64,000 nt of DNA from Ficedula albicollis (GCF_000247815.1 NC_021681.1:15452201-15516200), one strand, 5' to 3'; shown: positions 12,390 to 27,400, numbered from the stretch's first letter. Numbers and translations are program-made. Notes: generated from the sequence alone by a model not told the origin.

Positions 12390-15300
12390 TTGGGAGATCT
12401 GGGAGCTTGCTTGTGTGTACCCACTGCTGTGCGCTCATGCGTGCAGAGCTCTAGGAATGAGTGTAACTGCTGTAATCCTTGAATCTTTTCTAGTTCCCCA
12501 ACAGAAGAAAACTTGCCAAAAATATGGCACCCTGAATCTGTAACTGTTTGCTTCTTTGTTCTCATTTGCTCGTATCCCCAGAGGAATGAAGTCATTTATT
12601 TGATTTGCCCTGCTGGTTTGTGAATGGCTGGGGCAGGACTGGCAGGATGAATAGCCTGGCTGCGTGTGGTTTGGAGAGATGTGTTCACTTGCACGTTGGT
12701 GTCCAAACAGAGTAGCTGGCTCTGAAATCCTATCAGTAAGGCTTTTGAGTAACTTAAAACCCTTCTCGTAGATGCTTTGAATTTCTTCCACTCTGACATT
12801 GTGTAAGGCCCTGTTGAAGTTTCATTACCTCAGTAACCACAGAAAGGCAGCCAGCCTTTTCACTGCAACCTTCCCCACAAAGGTCTGGATTCATTCCCTC
12901 GCCCCCCCTTTTTCCTTGAATGCAAAGCACAGCTTATTGTAGTTTAAATAACAGGGGAGAAGGCCAAGACTGCATATGGAGCTGGGTGGCATCATGTTAA
13001 AAAATAAGAATGTGTCCTGTCCCCTGGCTATCTCTGTGCCACTCTGTACTAAATATGGAAGGTGACCTGTATAATTTTATACATAATTAGGATATTCAGT
13101 GCTTTCTTTAGAGTAGCTTATGACAGACCAGTCCCAAACAGCTGCTGCTTCATGGGCCATTCTTGGTATTTTCTGTGCTTTAAATAACTCCAGAGTTTCG
13201 TGATGTGCTCTGGTGAGACTTTTCCCTACTTTCTCTCTAAAATTTGTTCCAGAGCTTTGTGTATTAAGTCACTGATTCACCATTGGTTTAGCAGGGCATT
13301 GTGGTGTGAGCAGTCAGAAGATTTCTCTATTGCTCCTTCTCTTAGGGGCAGTATTCCTGGCAGAGGAACTTCAGCCCTCCCCAGAATGGTACAAGACCTC
13401 CTCAGCACAAATATCCCCTTCCCACATTCACTACTGAGCCCCATCCACGTTGCTTCTAGCCTGACTTTTCCTGCTGCTTTTAATATAAATCAGAAGAGCT
13501 ACCCAGGAATAAAAAAAAATGTATTTTTTTTGCCAATTTTTCATCTCATCTGGTTTCACCCAAGGAGACAATAACAGTGTATACCACTGCTATGTAGAGA
13601 GGCTAAAATACCCTGTTAAAAAACTTAGGCAAACCTCTGCCAGCAGCGACTACATGGAGCTGCTGAGGAATTTTCCTTGCTGTGGAATATTGCTAGAATT
13701 TACAAAGTATTTTAATTTTTGCTCTTTTTTTTTTTTTTTTAGTGGTCTGAGCCCAAAAAAATGAAATTGATGGCAAACTGAACATCAAGTGAAAAAGGTT
13801 TTTATTTGAACCCCACAAGTTACCAGTTTAAATCAAGTTCCACTTGCTTATGCTTGGAGAGGGAAAGGGAAGATCGTTTTAGACACCAGGCAATGCATTA
13901 CATGTGCCTCCCCAGACACTCTAATTTTCAGTCTTTTTTATATTCAGACACCTTTAAAATTAAGGGATTATTTTCTTTGGCACAAGATCACGTCTATTTT
14001 CAGAAGCACCCAGAGCTGCTCCAAATGCTGCAGTTACTGCTGCTGGGGGAGTTGGTGCCAGGCAGCTGCTTTTCATTTCTAGGGAATTTAAGAAAAGTTC
14101 ACAGTGCTTAGCTGATGTTCTGTGTTTAGTAAAGCCTTTGTTTTCTCCCTCAAAATTTCATTAATCACATTATTTTTGTGCTTAAGCAGCAAGGTAGCAA
14201 TCAGACAGAAATGGCTGATGTTGCTTGCTCATATCCAACCCAAAGTTGTTGAAGCAAGAAAGTGAGAAGACTTCTTGGTCCTGAGAGAGAAAAGCTGTTA
14301 CTTCTGGCTGTGCTATGGGAGGTCCAAGGCAAGAAGTTTACCTTAGCTGAGTGAATAAGCACAAAAACCCCATCTAACAGCTTTCCTCTTTCATGGTGGT
14401 TATGGCTTTTTTTTTTTCCCCCTCTAACTAATGATTTTTTCATGTGTAATCTGCACAAAGCCCGTGTGTAATTCTTCTCTGTGCTAGAGGAGGGATGCTC
14501 AGAGCCAGTAACAGGTGTACAGATTTTGGAGTTCTTTCATCTCACAGAGCCTGCAGTGCTTGCACAGATGTGGTGAATGAATTACTGGGAGTGTACGTGT
14601 TCTGCAAGGTGAAAGCAGGAATGAGAGTTCCCTGCTCTTGGCTTGTGCTCGTGGTCAGAATCTGCTGGGCATCAGGCACTTACCCCACTGGTAAGATCAA
14701 GAGATACAAAGGCACTAGAAGTGTGATCGTGAGCTTTGCCACAGATCACAGCACGTCTTGTTGGAATTATTCAGTTTGGAAGAGTAAAAGAGCCCACTAA
14801 GTTGCCTTCCATAGAAAATGTTAAAAAAAGTAACCAAAAAAGCAATGTATGCCAGAAGGGTGGCAGTGGGCAATGGACCAGCAGGGCTTCTCTGCCCTGC
14901 TCTGGAGAGCGTGAGCCTCTCCAGTGATGTGAAATCCAGCCCTTTCTTAATGTTTTTAATCAATTTCCGTGGTGTAGCTATTCAGACTCCTGTGCAGGTG
15001 GGAGGGTTTGCTCTGCACGTTTTCATTGCAGGTAACTGCAGAAGGAAAGAGGCTTCACCACACCACAAGGGGGGCTGAGCTGTGTGTGTTGGCAGGAGGA
15101 CAAGAATCATCTCTTCATTAGCAAGCTGGGAATGTTTGCTCTAAACGTGTTGTTGTGAATTGACACCTGCAATTCCTGTCCTTCCCATGCCAGATGCTGT
15201 CAGGCTCATCAGTAAAGCCACTCTTGGCCACCCTGTAATTCTGCTTAGACCTAACCAAACCCACAAGTGGGGTGTGAGGGGGAGCAGCTCTTGGTGCATA

Positions 15301-16760
15301 CACACTTGTGAATGGATGAGATCAAGAGACACACTTTTGGTCTTTTTTTAATGTTTCCAAGACAGAGGTTTTTGAGTGTCTTTGGCCATGTCTTTGAGTG
15401 GATGCTGGCATTGCCCCTGGATCCCTCTGGCTGATATGCAGGAAACCATAAAAGCTGTGGTGCTAGAACTGCCCTGAGACAGCTGACATTTCACAGTCCT
15501 TGCTGAGAAAGCCTTGCTGTAATCTGCTAGATAAGGAAAGTATTTTTATTTTACCTCCAGATACACTGCTCGCTCAGAGTCTGGCTGTGCCACAACTGCA
15601 CATTTTTGCAAGGAGAGGGGAGGCTCTTGGTCACCACAGATGCTGATCTTACCCCCTCACAGCTTGCTGAGTCACAGAGATGCAGCCCAGACATGATGTA
15701 GGCTGCATCTCAGAGTTCCCAGGTTTTTCCACCCTTGCAGACCTCCCAGTGTGGTTTCAGCTAAAAACAGAATTGAGGGACTTGATTCATCCTTCAGGGA
15801 AAGAGCAGAGGACTGACCTGGATTTTCTTGTCTTTTCCATGAAGGAATTAAGTTCCAAAGGCAAACATTGGTGTTGGTTTCTTGGGGAGATGTTTGGCTT
15901 CCTGCTTCATTCTTGGGGACTCAGGACACTTTCTGCCTGTCACGTTTTGGGCTGTGTGCTCGCTCCTGTGGCACTTACTGATGGGAAACCGTGCTGGTCT
16001 GGGAGTTTGCTGCGGTGCTGATCAGGGAGGCAGATGGGGAAGGTGCTGGAAGATGCCTGCGTTGTGACATGTGACCAAAGCTGTTTCCAGGAGGAGAGTT
16101 GCTGTACTTCTTTCACAACTTCAGTTATAAGCAGCCAGCCTGGAGCAGAGCTTGGAAAATGGGGGGAGTCATGGGCTTTTTCATTCTTGGTTGTGCACAG
16201 CTTCTTCATCTTGGCCCTTGAGGAAGAGCAGGGCTCTGGTTAATTATTTTCCAGCTCACAGCCAAGGCAGGATAGTCTCGTGGAAACTGGATCCTTGCAG
16301 AAGGAAAGTTTAGAGGGTGTTGCTTTGTTTTCTTTGCCATTTATCTTGCTTGAGGAGATGAAGGACTGGGAATGAGACAGGTATATCACCATCTGAATAA
16401 TGTGGATTGTCTAGTGTGTTTTGGGATGAATCCCAGTTTCCTTTGGCTATTTTTATCCTAAGAGGTGTCGAGTGCTTTTGTAGATTTCATCAAGTGATTT
16501 GTTGATGCCTCTCAAGCAATAGATCTTCAGTTGAAAGGCATGTTTCCCAGCATGGGGAAACAGTCAGAGGCTCAGAGTGCCCAGGGTGGGAGCAGTAAAT
16601 TAGGCAGAAGCTGGAGGTTCCAGCTGAGGAGAAGGGGGATGGTGACAGTGGTGCACCAGTGGCTGCCTGTGTGCCCTGACACACTGAGCTTGCTCTACAG
16701 GTCAGTTTTCTTCTTTGTTTCCAAAGATGTGTCCATGATACCAGCCCAGCAGCTCTTTTT

Positions 16761-16923
16761 CATCTCTTTTCCCATGTCTATACCTTTGGGTTTAACGGGG
16801 CACCAAGGAGCAGCACAAAATCAGAGGTGCCTGGCCAGCACCCATCTCTTTTCCCATGTCTATACCATTGGGTTCACCGGGGCGCCAAGGGGCAGCACAA
16901 AATCAGAGGTGCCTGGCCAGCAC
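16761..16923. repeat. Tandem duplication, 82-bp unit x2
   Basis: Copies at 16761 and 16843 (catctcttttcccatgtcta...gcctggccagcac), with several mismatches (about 5 in 82), so older than most others here. Confidence 0.94.
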
Positions 16924-19900
16924 AGGGCTCCTTCGACTTCTGGTTTCAGGAGGAGGCAGAGTTGGATGAGAAACAGTTTCCTACCTGGAATTTCCTGTTT
17001 GGGTGCTGGGAGGGTTGTTAGGGATTCCAATCTTAATTAGGAATTTTTTGTTTCAATTAAGATCCCTCCCAGATAAGCTCGAGCCCAGTACCAGATGTGT
17101 CACGACCTCTTGCCTGCCGTTCTGCTCCTGTGCAGCTCCTTGCAATGATGAACTGTGGACAGGCAGTGCGCTGCAGAAACTGCATTTGGATTTTCTAATG
17201 AGACAACCTGCTTGTCCCAGGCTTTTTGTTATTGCTGTTGTTACTCTTAGTAATGTTTGTGTGCACTAGAAAACACATGATTAATGGTATTGGGGGAGGA
17301 GGAGGAGGTGTGCTTTCAGTTTTTGTTTTTATGCAACTGACACAGAGAGCAGCTGTATCCAGTTACAGTAAAGGTCCCCAAGAGTGGCCAGCCCTGGGCC
17401 CTCAAGGAAGGACAGAAAAACATGATCAGAGCACAAACAGGATGCTTGTTTTCTATATAGAAGGCAGTTAGCAAATGCAGTGGTTCATTAAGAACTGGGG
17501 CAAATGATCTGGCCTGGCAAATTTTCTGAATTAAAAGTGCTCAAGGTCTTTCAGAAATTGTAATTAATTCTCAAGGATCATAGATTCCTGTGAATGCTGC
17601 ATTGAGAGATACTTAAAAAAAAAAATGTAGTCTAGCCATCTGCTTGAGGTGGGTACATGACAGATTATTATATGCATTTTTAAAATCCTCATGAGGAAAA
17701 TCCTGAATTCCCCAAGGAAAATGACCTTGAAGTTGTATTCTTTTTCCTGATACCTAGATAAACATTTTTACATGGTACAAACTAAGTCAGTGGTTATACT
17801 CTGGTTCCTCATCACCTTTATTTTTATATGTCAACCTGTGTGTGAATTGTGTTTTCAGCTTCCCTCTCTGTTTTGGATTCTAGCTTGAGAAATCCAACTG
17901 CTTCCAGTCCTCCCTCCTGGACCTTCCAGAGTAATTTTCTCTTGCCTCCTGTCCCTGCCTCAACTCTGCTGGGTGTGTGTTTAACTTGGTTCCACTTTCC
18001 CCAAAGCACAGACCTGGCATGTCTTGCTGCTGGTGCCCTGCAGTGGGAGTGCCAGGTCTGATGTTGTTGTGAGATAGGCTGTTTGCAAGAGCAGCCCACG
18101 TTCTTCAAGTTATTCCAGCCCTTGCATTTCTGCAGAAATCAGCTCACTGGCGGGGCGGGTGTGACCTTTGTGTTCGTGGGTCCAAGGCTGAGTTCTCTGT
18201 GCAGGAAGGAGCAGAGTGCTCGTGGAAGGGCTCTTCCTGCTGAGAGAGGCTCTTCCTCCTGGCACAGGCACGGGCTGGGGCAATGCTGCCTACCCACAGC
18301 CCTGACAGCCTGTGCAGGTGTTTTGGAGATGGTGGGATGGACAAAGGCAGCATTTCCTGTCAGAGAAGGCTCATTTGCTGAGGAAGGTGGTTTCAGGGCC
18401 AAAAGAGCAAGAGCAGAAGAGTCCCGTGGGTGGTTCTTGCGGTGTTTTTCCAGAGGAGATGCTGATTTAATGCTTCCTGTTGTTCAGTGGGATTCTCCAG
18501 TTCCCAGGGCAGGAGAGTCCGTGGTGCTGAGCCCTTGTGTAATGGTGTGCAGTGCAATGGCCACGCGTGCTCCCCACAGCAGCAGACGTGGGAGATGCTG
18601 GGTGCTGCTGGAAAACACTGCCAGATTCATGGGGAGGGCTCTGGAGGGCAGGGGCGGAGCTGCAGGGTAGAGCTCTGGCATTTGGGGAGCCTCCTGCCTT
18701 GCAGGGAGCTGGTGAGCAGGATAAGGTCATGGCAGGGGTCTGAGCCAGCTCCACAGCAGCTCCAGGAAGCTCCTGCTGAAGACAATTGTTCCTTAGTCTT
18801 CTTCTTATAAGCAGACTCCCCTGCACTGGATAATGAATTATCAGATCCAGACAGAGGAAGTCTCTCCTAATTCTCTTCCTCTGAGGTAACTCAGATTCTT
18901 TGTGAATTAACTTGTTTTACAAACTAGAAGCACAGGATACAAAAACAGTGGTTAAGAATCTCCTCCAAGTAGTACTCCTGTGGATGGAAAGTTAATATAG
19001 GTCAGACAGCTGTGCCAAATCCCAGCTATCCTGGGCAGCAGACTTTCTGCTTTCCTGTATCCCTCCACATTCTGTATGATGTAAGCATCAATAAGCAGCT
19101 CAACGTGTGTCTATTGCAATCATGTCAATGGATAAAGCCACACAGAATGTGTACTGCTTGGGCTAAAATTGTCTTTGGAGAACTGGAGATGTGTTTTCCA
19201 CCCTTCCCCCTCGCTCTGTTATCTCCAAAAAGAGCTGATGACCTGTCTTCCCTTCCTCCTGACTTTTTACTTGCCATCAACTGCTGATAGACACTAGCAG
19301 ACCAGTCTGTGAGTGAGCTGTCACTGAGCAGGTTATCATCCCACACCACTGCAGAAGTTACAAGTGTTCAATACCATTTTTTCCCCCCTTTTTCCCTTTT
19401 CCATTTTCCATCCTATAGTGAAGTTAAAGTTCATTTGTTTATGGCTGATCACATTTTGTCAGCCTTCCCAGCAGCAAGTAGTGCTTGGCAGGGTAATGCT
19501 GAGAGTGCATGGACCAAAAATTATAAATACCTTGAAATTTAGGTTGCATGCTCCAAATTTCAGTTTTTTATAGGGGAAAAAGTATTGCTTCATGTTACAG
19601 AAGGGAAGTGGAAGAAGTGGAAAAAAATCAAATGCCTCAAGCAAGGTCTTGTCCAGGAATGGAATCCAAACAAATGCTGTCAGCTTGTGGCCTCTGCAGA
19701 CAGAGGCAATTTGGGAGGGGGACGTGAGCTCAGCACTGTACTCCTGTGTCCAGGGACTTGGCTCTGCTGCTGGAGGATGGGGAGAAGGGCCAGGGAGAGC
19801 TCTGAGGTGCTGTTTCCAAAATGAGGAATTCTCAAGAGGAGGAATTAGATGACAAGGGCCCTTCACGCTGATCAGGGGAAGGAGGAGATGGACAGGGGTG

Positions 19901-22539
19901 GATGTCCCCCATAGTGGCCTCTGTGAGTGGTGATAAATGCTGGAAAGGAGGGTGCATGCAGGGGATCCAACCTGGAAAGTTTTTTTCCTGCAAATTCTGG
20001 ATTATGATGAAACCTAGGTGGGAGGGGAGGTTTATCCTCAGAGTTTTGGGATGCCCCAAGGTTATTCTGGAGTGTTGACTACCTGGATTTATCGCTTCAG
20101 CATAAACACCAAAGTTCTTACCAAGTGCACGCCTGTGAAATGAGGTTTGTAGCCATAGATAGATTCATTATATCTGGAAAATTTCATCATACATGCATAA
20201 TAAAAAAGGCCAGATACAATCATGCATAAAATTCTGGGTGAAAACTGTTAGGAAAAAAAACCAACAACACAGTAAATTTCTTTCAGGAGCTGGACACCCA
20301 TGTTTAAATACCCACTTTGGTTTTGCCCTGTGGTGTGAGAGAGTAACCCCATTCAGCAGTATATTCTGATTAATGTGTCAGTTCCCTTCTCTGGAACACA
20401 GAGATCAAAAGTTTTTAGAAAATTCTTCCTTCCCACATGGAGGGCTATTCCTAGTATTATTTTTGGAACTAGGGTTACCAGAAGTTTTCCAGGAAGAAAA
20501 TTGCAAATCTCTTTGCTCTGTGGGCCATCTGCTTAATTTAATTTTTTTTTCTTCTCTTTTTTTCTTATACATGAGACATTTTGGAGCCTGTACGTAACCA
20601 GACAGTCGTGTTGACTGATTCTGGCGTGTGGCAGAATGAACACCTTGTAGCCTGAACCAGATGTGGGGAGGCTAATGAGGTGTCTGTAACCTGAGTGTGA
20701 AAACCTGAAGCTGCAGCAAAAATTTGGAATTTGATACCTCTTGAGGTAATGGAAATTAGTGCTTTAGGCAGAAGAGAAAGTGCAGATTTGGGGTAAAGTG
20801 CTATTAAAGGCAATGAAGCAGTACATGAATTAGAAATGAGTGATGTTACTTTGAGAGTTGAATACTGGCTAGAAAGTGAGGCCCCTGGAAAAGCTTTCAT
20901 GATACTTGTTTATATTTGGTTATTTTTAACTGCTGAGAAAACACGGCTTGCAAACATGGAGTTTAAATCCATAGTCCACTGGGTGTCTTGCACCCAGGCA
21001 TTGCATGTGCTACAGCTATTTAGATAGATAGAAGTAACTACTTTAAATCATCCTTCTTAGGGCTTTTTGCTTTCCTTTGGGAGAGGGATCTTCACTCATA
21101 TTCCTTTGAGAAGCTTCATATGTTTGTTTTCGTCTTGTCTGGCACGTTGAAGCAAAATGATGTGATTGACCTTTAGGGTTACAGATGAAGCCTGGCTTCC
21201 GATCCTTGTTAATTTAGGATAGCTGCAGGAAAATCTCAGAAGCACGGAGATAGATATTACAGATGAAAGCTGAACGGCTTGAAGAGGTTCAGCACTTCAG
21301 AAATTTGTAAATACTCAGCTGAGAGGAGTGGAGCATGTGTGTGATTTACTGGGTGTCCTTGGTAACCTTCGCCTGTTTATTGGAGCATAGCAGGAGTAGC
21401 CATTAATAAAAAAAAACAAAAAAAAACCCCAGGAAATCTTTTTGTGCTTGAGGCTTCCCTGAACACATAGATTAGGTGGCCTTGCTCTTATGTCCTAATG
21501 GAGGGAAAAGGCACGGGGAGGAGGCTCAGGGCAGGGCTGTGCTGGCACTGCTGTTCCATGTGGATCCGAGCTGGAGCCCTGACCCCATCCATGCTCCAGG
21601 CAAGCACTGCTCACTCTGCAGCTGCTCCACGCTGCCTGTGGGAGAGCTGCTCAGCATTTTTCTCAGGGATCTTGGAACGTGTTTGCAGCACCACGTGGAT
21701 CACATGAGGGCCCTGGTTCCTGCTGGAGTGAAGAGGGAAGCTCGGTCCAGCTCCCCGTGCGTGTGATGGAAAGCTGCCCATCCCTGTTATCTGCCAGGAC
21801 CCTCCCAAGGAGTTTCTGAGAAGGGAGCAGCAATATCTGAATTCAGCTCCAAGGGGCTGTGGAAAACAGCCTCTCTCCTATGGCTCTGCTGTAATAAACA
21901 CCAGCCCAGAGCCCGTGGGACAGATGGATAAATCCTCGGGGTCGTGCAGAGAGGGCCCACTCCACATCACCATGGCTCTGTTAGTACAACACTGAGTATT
22001 CAGTCAGGTTGTTCCTGTTAAGTGTCCTGGGCTTTGGTTTAAGCACTAGACTAACCCCTGCTTCCTGCAGCATCCCTGTCTGCTCTCAGCCCCCAGAAGT
22101 CGAGGCTCTAATGGAGCGAAGCAATTCACTGGAAAGCATTGGGGTAATTACTGACAAGGCTGTTTACATATCAGGTTCCCTCGCTGTGATGCACTGATTT
22201 GGCACTTTGTTCACAGCTGCCGGTTTAATGCTGAAGCCAGCCTTTCCCAAGCTCGGCTGTGAGAGAACCGCTTAAAAATGTGTTGCCTAATTGCTGTTGC
22301 TTAATTAACAGCAGGAGCACGCCAGCTCTGCATCTTTGCTGTGCCAGGGAAGGGAGGCAAGCAGAACTGGGAGGGGGAAGCTCAGAGGAAGCCTGGAGCT
22401 CAGTAGGTTTGTGCAGGTCTTAATGATCTGCCAAACATGCTGAACTTTTTCACTGGGCTGCAAAAAACTGTTGCAGATTTTTATTTCTCCTGTCTCTTCT
22501 TCCCCATAGATTGGAAGGGAAGGTGCTAGGCTTAACAAG

Positions 22540-22605
22540 TCACAGAATCACAGAATATTCTGAGTTGGAAGGGGCCACAAGGATCACTGAGTCCAGCTTT
22601 ACGTG
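22540..22605 (-). mobile_element. CR1 LINE 3'-end fragment
   Basis: The string cacagaatcacagaat...gagttggaaggggccacaagg is the reverse complement of the conserved 3' end of avian CR1 elements, including the 8-bp terminal repeat of the ATTCTGTG type. The element therefore lies on the minus strand. It is short, a 5'-truncated copy as is typical, and diverged from consensus. Confidence 0.8.
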
Positions 22606-24340
22606 AATGGCCTGTCCTGGAGGTTTGTTTCTGGCCATTCCCATGTTAGCTTTGGGTGGGTGTCCTGTGGTTGCCAGCATCTGGGGTAGCCAGATGGAGC
22701 AGTGCAGCACCAGCAGAGTTACCGGGAGGGGCTGGAAGCAGGGTGCTTGTACTGCTGCTGTGCACTCAGGTGCCTCTGCACCACGAGCCTGCTGCTTTAC
22801 CTGTCTGACTCTTCAGCTCTGATGTCACACGATTTTTTTTTTCCCTTTGTTTTTGTGTAGTATTTTACTACCTTGCACTACTGGACTTGGGCTTGCAGAG
22901 GTAGGAAAGGCTTGCATAACCTCTTCCCCTTCACCATCAGAGCAGGGGTCCTGTCGTGGGGGGCTGGAGGCTGAGCAGCACTGCTCTCACTGGTGGAAGT
23001 GCAAGCAGGAAGGTGTTGATGTTCAGACTCAGTCACCAGCTCCCAGCCAGCCTGGGTTTAGCATTAACTGTCTGCTGCAATGGAAAGGTTCAAGCAGAAT
23101 ATCCCTCAGTGGGTCTTGGATGACAGTGGCATGGGTGAAGGTATGCATGAGTGGGTGTTCTTGTGCTGCCTGCAGATGGGTATGTGCAGCTCCTGCCCTT
23201 GGAGCTCAGAGAGAGGTTTGGATCCATCTGCAGAAGTGCACTGAGCCTCTGCTGTGGTTAAATGGCTGTTCAGACTTGGCAGGAAGGAATGGAACATAAG
23301 ATCAAAGGTAGATGGCTGAGGCTGTGGGTCTCTGACATCTGCTAAGTCCATTGCAGCTGGCTGTGCTGCAACATGAAATTCCCAATGCCTCTTGCAGAGG
23401 AGAATTCCCATTGCCTGCATTACATGGCAGCCCAAATACAGCCTGTGCTGTGCTGCAATAGGGTTTAATTTTTTTTCCAGACCAGCTTTTAATCCACTTA
23501 CTTTTCAATAGGCCTATTTGAACATAAATGAATGCAATTAAATGTGTGTTTCCCAGTTGGATGAAGGTAAGGTAGAGGAAGGCAGATGGCCTGGAAAGGA
23601 ACACAAAGACTTTGGAACAAGCTGCTGTGAGGTGCTCTTATGTGGTTTTTGGAGTTCATGAGCATCCAGTGAGGGAGATGCCAGGGAAAACGTGGCTTAT
23701 ACCCATGTGAATTGCCTTGATCAGAATCCTCCTGTTTGCTGCAGAAGTGCGTGGGACTCATCAGGGGAAGTGGTGAGGAAATGGATGTCTTTGGGATCTC
23801 TGTTATTGCTCTGTAGGAGTGTGAACATGCTGTGCTGTTGCTGTAGATCTGTTGCAGCTGTGTCATCTGATGAGGTGCTGAGCAAAGGGCTCTTCAGGCC
23901 AAGGAGTGTTGGTGTCTTTCAGTGTTTCACAGGATTTGGTGCACCAGAGTTAACTTCTGGGAGACCTCAGAGTGAGTGTATGTGAAAGGGAGCATCTGGG
24001 TGTGAACACAGGACAGATTTAATTCTCACACTGCTATGAAGGCAATTCTTCATTTCTTATTGAAGTGTGGAGTAGATTAACCTGCACCAGTGGAAATTAC
24101 CTCAAGTCCTTTGACTGGTGGGACAGCAGAGTTCAGTGCCTGCCTGTGATCAGAAAAAACCTGAAGCTTGCTACATGGACTGAGGCAAAGGAGTCCCACT
24201 AATTTTTCCATAAGTTGGAGTTGCTTAAAAGGACCTCCTGGAACTGACTCTTTGGTTTGTTTGCTCATTATTCTGGGAGGTGAAGTGGGATATAAAGTGC
24301 CTGAATGCAGTACTTTCAGAAGTAGACTGTGAAGATTTTT

Positions 24341-24482
24341 TGATAAAAATCCTCCACAAGCTTTAAAGGGAAAAATCCACAGTTTACTATCAAATCTTCT
24401 CCCCAGGACAATGATAAAAATCCTCTGCAAGCTTTAAAGGGAAAAACCCGCAGTTTACTATCAAATCTTCTCCCCAGGACAA
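24341..24482. repeat. Tandem duplication, 71-bp unit x2
   Basis: Copies at 24341 and 24412 (tgataaaaatcct...ttctccccaggacaa), with about four mismatches. Confidence 0.95.
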
Positions 24483-27400
24483 GGTTCCTCCCAGCAGAGC
24501 TCTCAGAATGCTGCCACTCATGCTGGCACCAGATCAGTTTGACACTGGGGGAGGCTCGGGGTGCTGCTGGAGCAGATCAGTGGCCAGCCTGTGCCTGGGG
24601 AAGGTGGCACTGGCTCAGATCAGCTGCTGGAAGGGAAGGTAGCCTGCAGGTTAAGGGATAGTGAAGCTCTTGATACCCTGGAGCTGTTGGCCACTGCTGG
24701 CTGGTGGAAGATGCTGCATGAGTCTGAAGCTCTGGATTTCTTTCTCTTTCCATGCAGCCAATGCTAAGACACTGATGCACACTGAGGACAGTGCAAAGGT
24801 CATGTCTCAGTCTGCAGAGGGCCAGTTTTGTTTCAGCTGCAAGGTCCTGAGGTGTGCAGCATGTCCCATCGGTGGAGCTGGGAGAAGGGGCAGGAGCAAT
24901 GTTTTTGAGGTTTTGGGGGTGTGGGGTGTAGCTGCCTGCTCCTTCCCTGCCCAGGGCAGCTCAGTGGGCAGGAGCTGTGCTCCAAGCAGTTTGGTGGCTG
25001 TGTGTGGGGATGGGGCACAGCTGCTTGGAGCAGGTGACAGAGCCCCTGCCATGGGCTCCTCAGGCATCTCAGCACAATCCCAGAGCTGCTGCCTCAAAGC
25101 TGCAATGGGGACAAGGTTGGGAGGGGGTGCAGGGCAGCCAGGCACCCAGGAGCTGGGGCAGGGTGACCTCTGAGCTGTCCTGTTCCCTCAGTGAGGGCAG
25201 CAGGGCGGGGAGGGCAGTCAGAGTTTCCAGTCTTGGCTTTTATGCTTTATTGCTGCTGCTTTCAGCAAACTGGTTTGGCCAGAGGAGCTGTGGGGGGTTG
25301 CAAACAATGGCTGCTCACATTTTCCAGCTGTCAGATATTTAATGACATTAACTCCCCAGCCTCCTGGGTTTTTTTACTGATTTAATTTATTTTTTTCTCT
25401 CTGGAACAGCCAGCTGAAGTGCTTCCAGCAGCCAGATAGACCCAAATCCTGGCCCCCCATCAGTGCCCTTCCTTCAGGGACCCTGCTCTGCCAGGCTGCC
25501 CTCCAGCAGCAAAGGGTTTTGTAACTTACTGGGAGCAAAGTGCTGAACAGCTGAGGTGCAGTGGGGATCCCTGGTCCTTTCCCTCCCCTGGAGGAGCTGT
25601 AAATGTGCATTAACCTGATGGATGTGTGGGAGGGAAGTGTCTCCCTCTTGAGAGCAAGGAAATAATTCATTTTGTGTATGGAAAAGGCATCTGTTCTCTG
25701 CACAAACTACTGACAGCAGCAAAGGGTCTGAGCATCCCAGAGAAGGGGAGGGTGCAGGAGCTTTGGGTTGAAGGACAGCTGAGCTGTGCTAAGCCCTGCT
25801 GCAGCCCAGGTTGTTCAGTTAGTTTTGTCAATTAAGGGACAATTTGCATTCAGCTCTTCCTGGGGGTAGGGGTGCTCAGGGAGAAGACACTCAGCACACA
25901 GAGGAAAAAAAGGAAAAATACCTCTGAACTCTGCCCAGCTGCTTGAATTCTGGAGATGAGGTGCATCACACCACTTCTGAACTGATCCTTTGCACCTGGC
26001 TTTGACTGCAGGCATAGAGTTTGCCCTTGTTGTAATATGTGCTTGACATATAAGTGCATGCAGCTCTGCAGACAGTTGGCGTGCTGTCACAGCGTGACAC
26101 GTGCTGTGTGTTTAGATGATAAAAGCTGTAACGCTTGAGGAGGCTTTGGCCTGGGAACGTCCTCAAGATTTACAGTGCTTTTATGCCCCACTGTGGCATG
26201 TACCTGTTAGATGTGTCATCTCATATGCGCTCTGCTTCCCTCCCATCATGTGCTCTGATTTTGCACAGGATCTGCATGAAAAATAAAAAAAAAACCAAAA
26301 CAAACCAAACTCATTAGGTCATTTAGGAACACTCTAGAGAGTTCCAGTAAGTTGTTTCAATTATTCTTTGGTATTCCTGCTTTTTGTTTTCTTTTTTTTT
26401 ATAATGCTATAGCAGTAGGTAGTCACAAAAAGTCAGTGCTTTAATTATTAATCAGTGTTTAGGCATGTTAGCAGACCCTTCCTGGCCCAGAGAGCCCAGA
26501 CTCTGCGTGGGCTGTGGGGTGGTGGAGTGTGAGGGACCCAGCACAGGTGAGCCATGGCACCAAAGTCTGGCAAGGTCTAAGCTGTCTTTCTGTGCAGCAG
26601 CAAGGAGATGTCCTCTGCAGGTTTTGATTTAAGAGCTGAGAGCCTGTGGGTCAGACTTGTGAACCAAAATTCATTATTGGAGTTAAATGCCAGTAAAAGC
26701 ATCTGTGTTCCCCTTTGTGCTGGAGAAAGTGAACTTAAATTGTTCTCAGAGGCAGCAAGTGAGGATGTTCTTCCCCAGCCATCAGAGTGGGCAGTGGGAC
26801 CATCTGGCTGTGTTTCCCAGGGGCTTGCTTTAGCCTGCAGGCACTTGCCAAGTTAGCAGCAGTGCAAAGGCAGGAGTGTGGGAGGATTCCCATGGGCTGC
26901 TGAGTAGGAGTTGATAGCTTGTACCTCACAGACCTCCCGATGCGCAGAAGAAAAACTCAAGCACAAAGGGCACTTGAGGGCTGCTGTTCCTCCAGACCTG
27001 ACATTATTCCAGTCCACTTCACCTGAGGCTTCTCCTTTTTGCACCATTTCATTTTCTGCTTCAGTGCCAATGAAAGCAATATGCTATTTTGATATGATTA
27101 GTGGTAGAAAGCCTAATCAGCCCTTTTCTTTCCTTGACAATATCTGCCCTGCCTGCCTGAGAGCTGATCCACCCTGTCCAGCCAGTCACGCAGCAGGATT
27201 TCCCAAGGGCTGTGGCACAGCATCCTCCTCCCTTTCTTGATGTTTTTCCTATTTACCAGGCACAGAGGGCTGTGGGAAAGAGTCAGGCTGACTTTGTCAT
27301 CCTCCTCCCTCTGAACTGACACATACTGAAGTCATTAACTTGGCTATCAAATCTCAGCCGTGGGCTGAAACTTGGCAAAGAAGGTTTTGGGGCAAAGTGT

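Larger units (their letters stand above)
1..22539 (+). other. P3H2: P3H2 intron 1, first part (no gene seen)
   Basis: I see no coding exon, RNA gene or promoter here. Open frames are short, overlap on both strands and lack recognisable motifs or consistent splice sites. The content is unique non-coding sequence with local tandem duplications (listed separately at 2181, 5270, 6808, 6877, 9006, 9248, 10976, 12002 and 16761), an A27G35 tract at 4750 and a perfect hairpin at 10057. It is assigned to intron 1 because exon 2 is the first P3H2 exon downstream and exon 1 is not in the window. Confidence 0.8.
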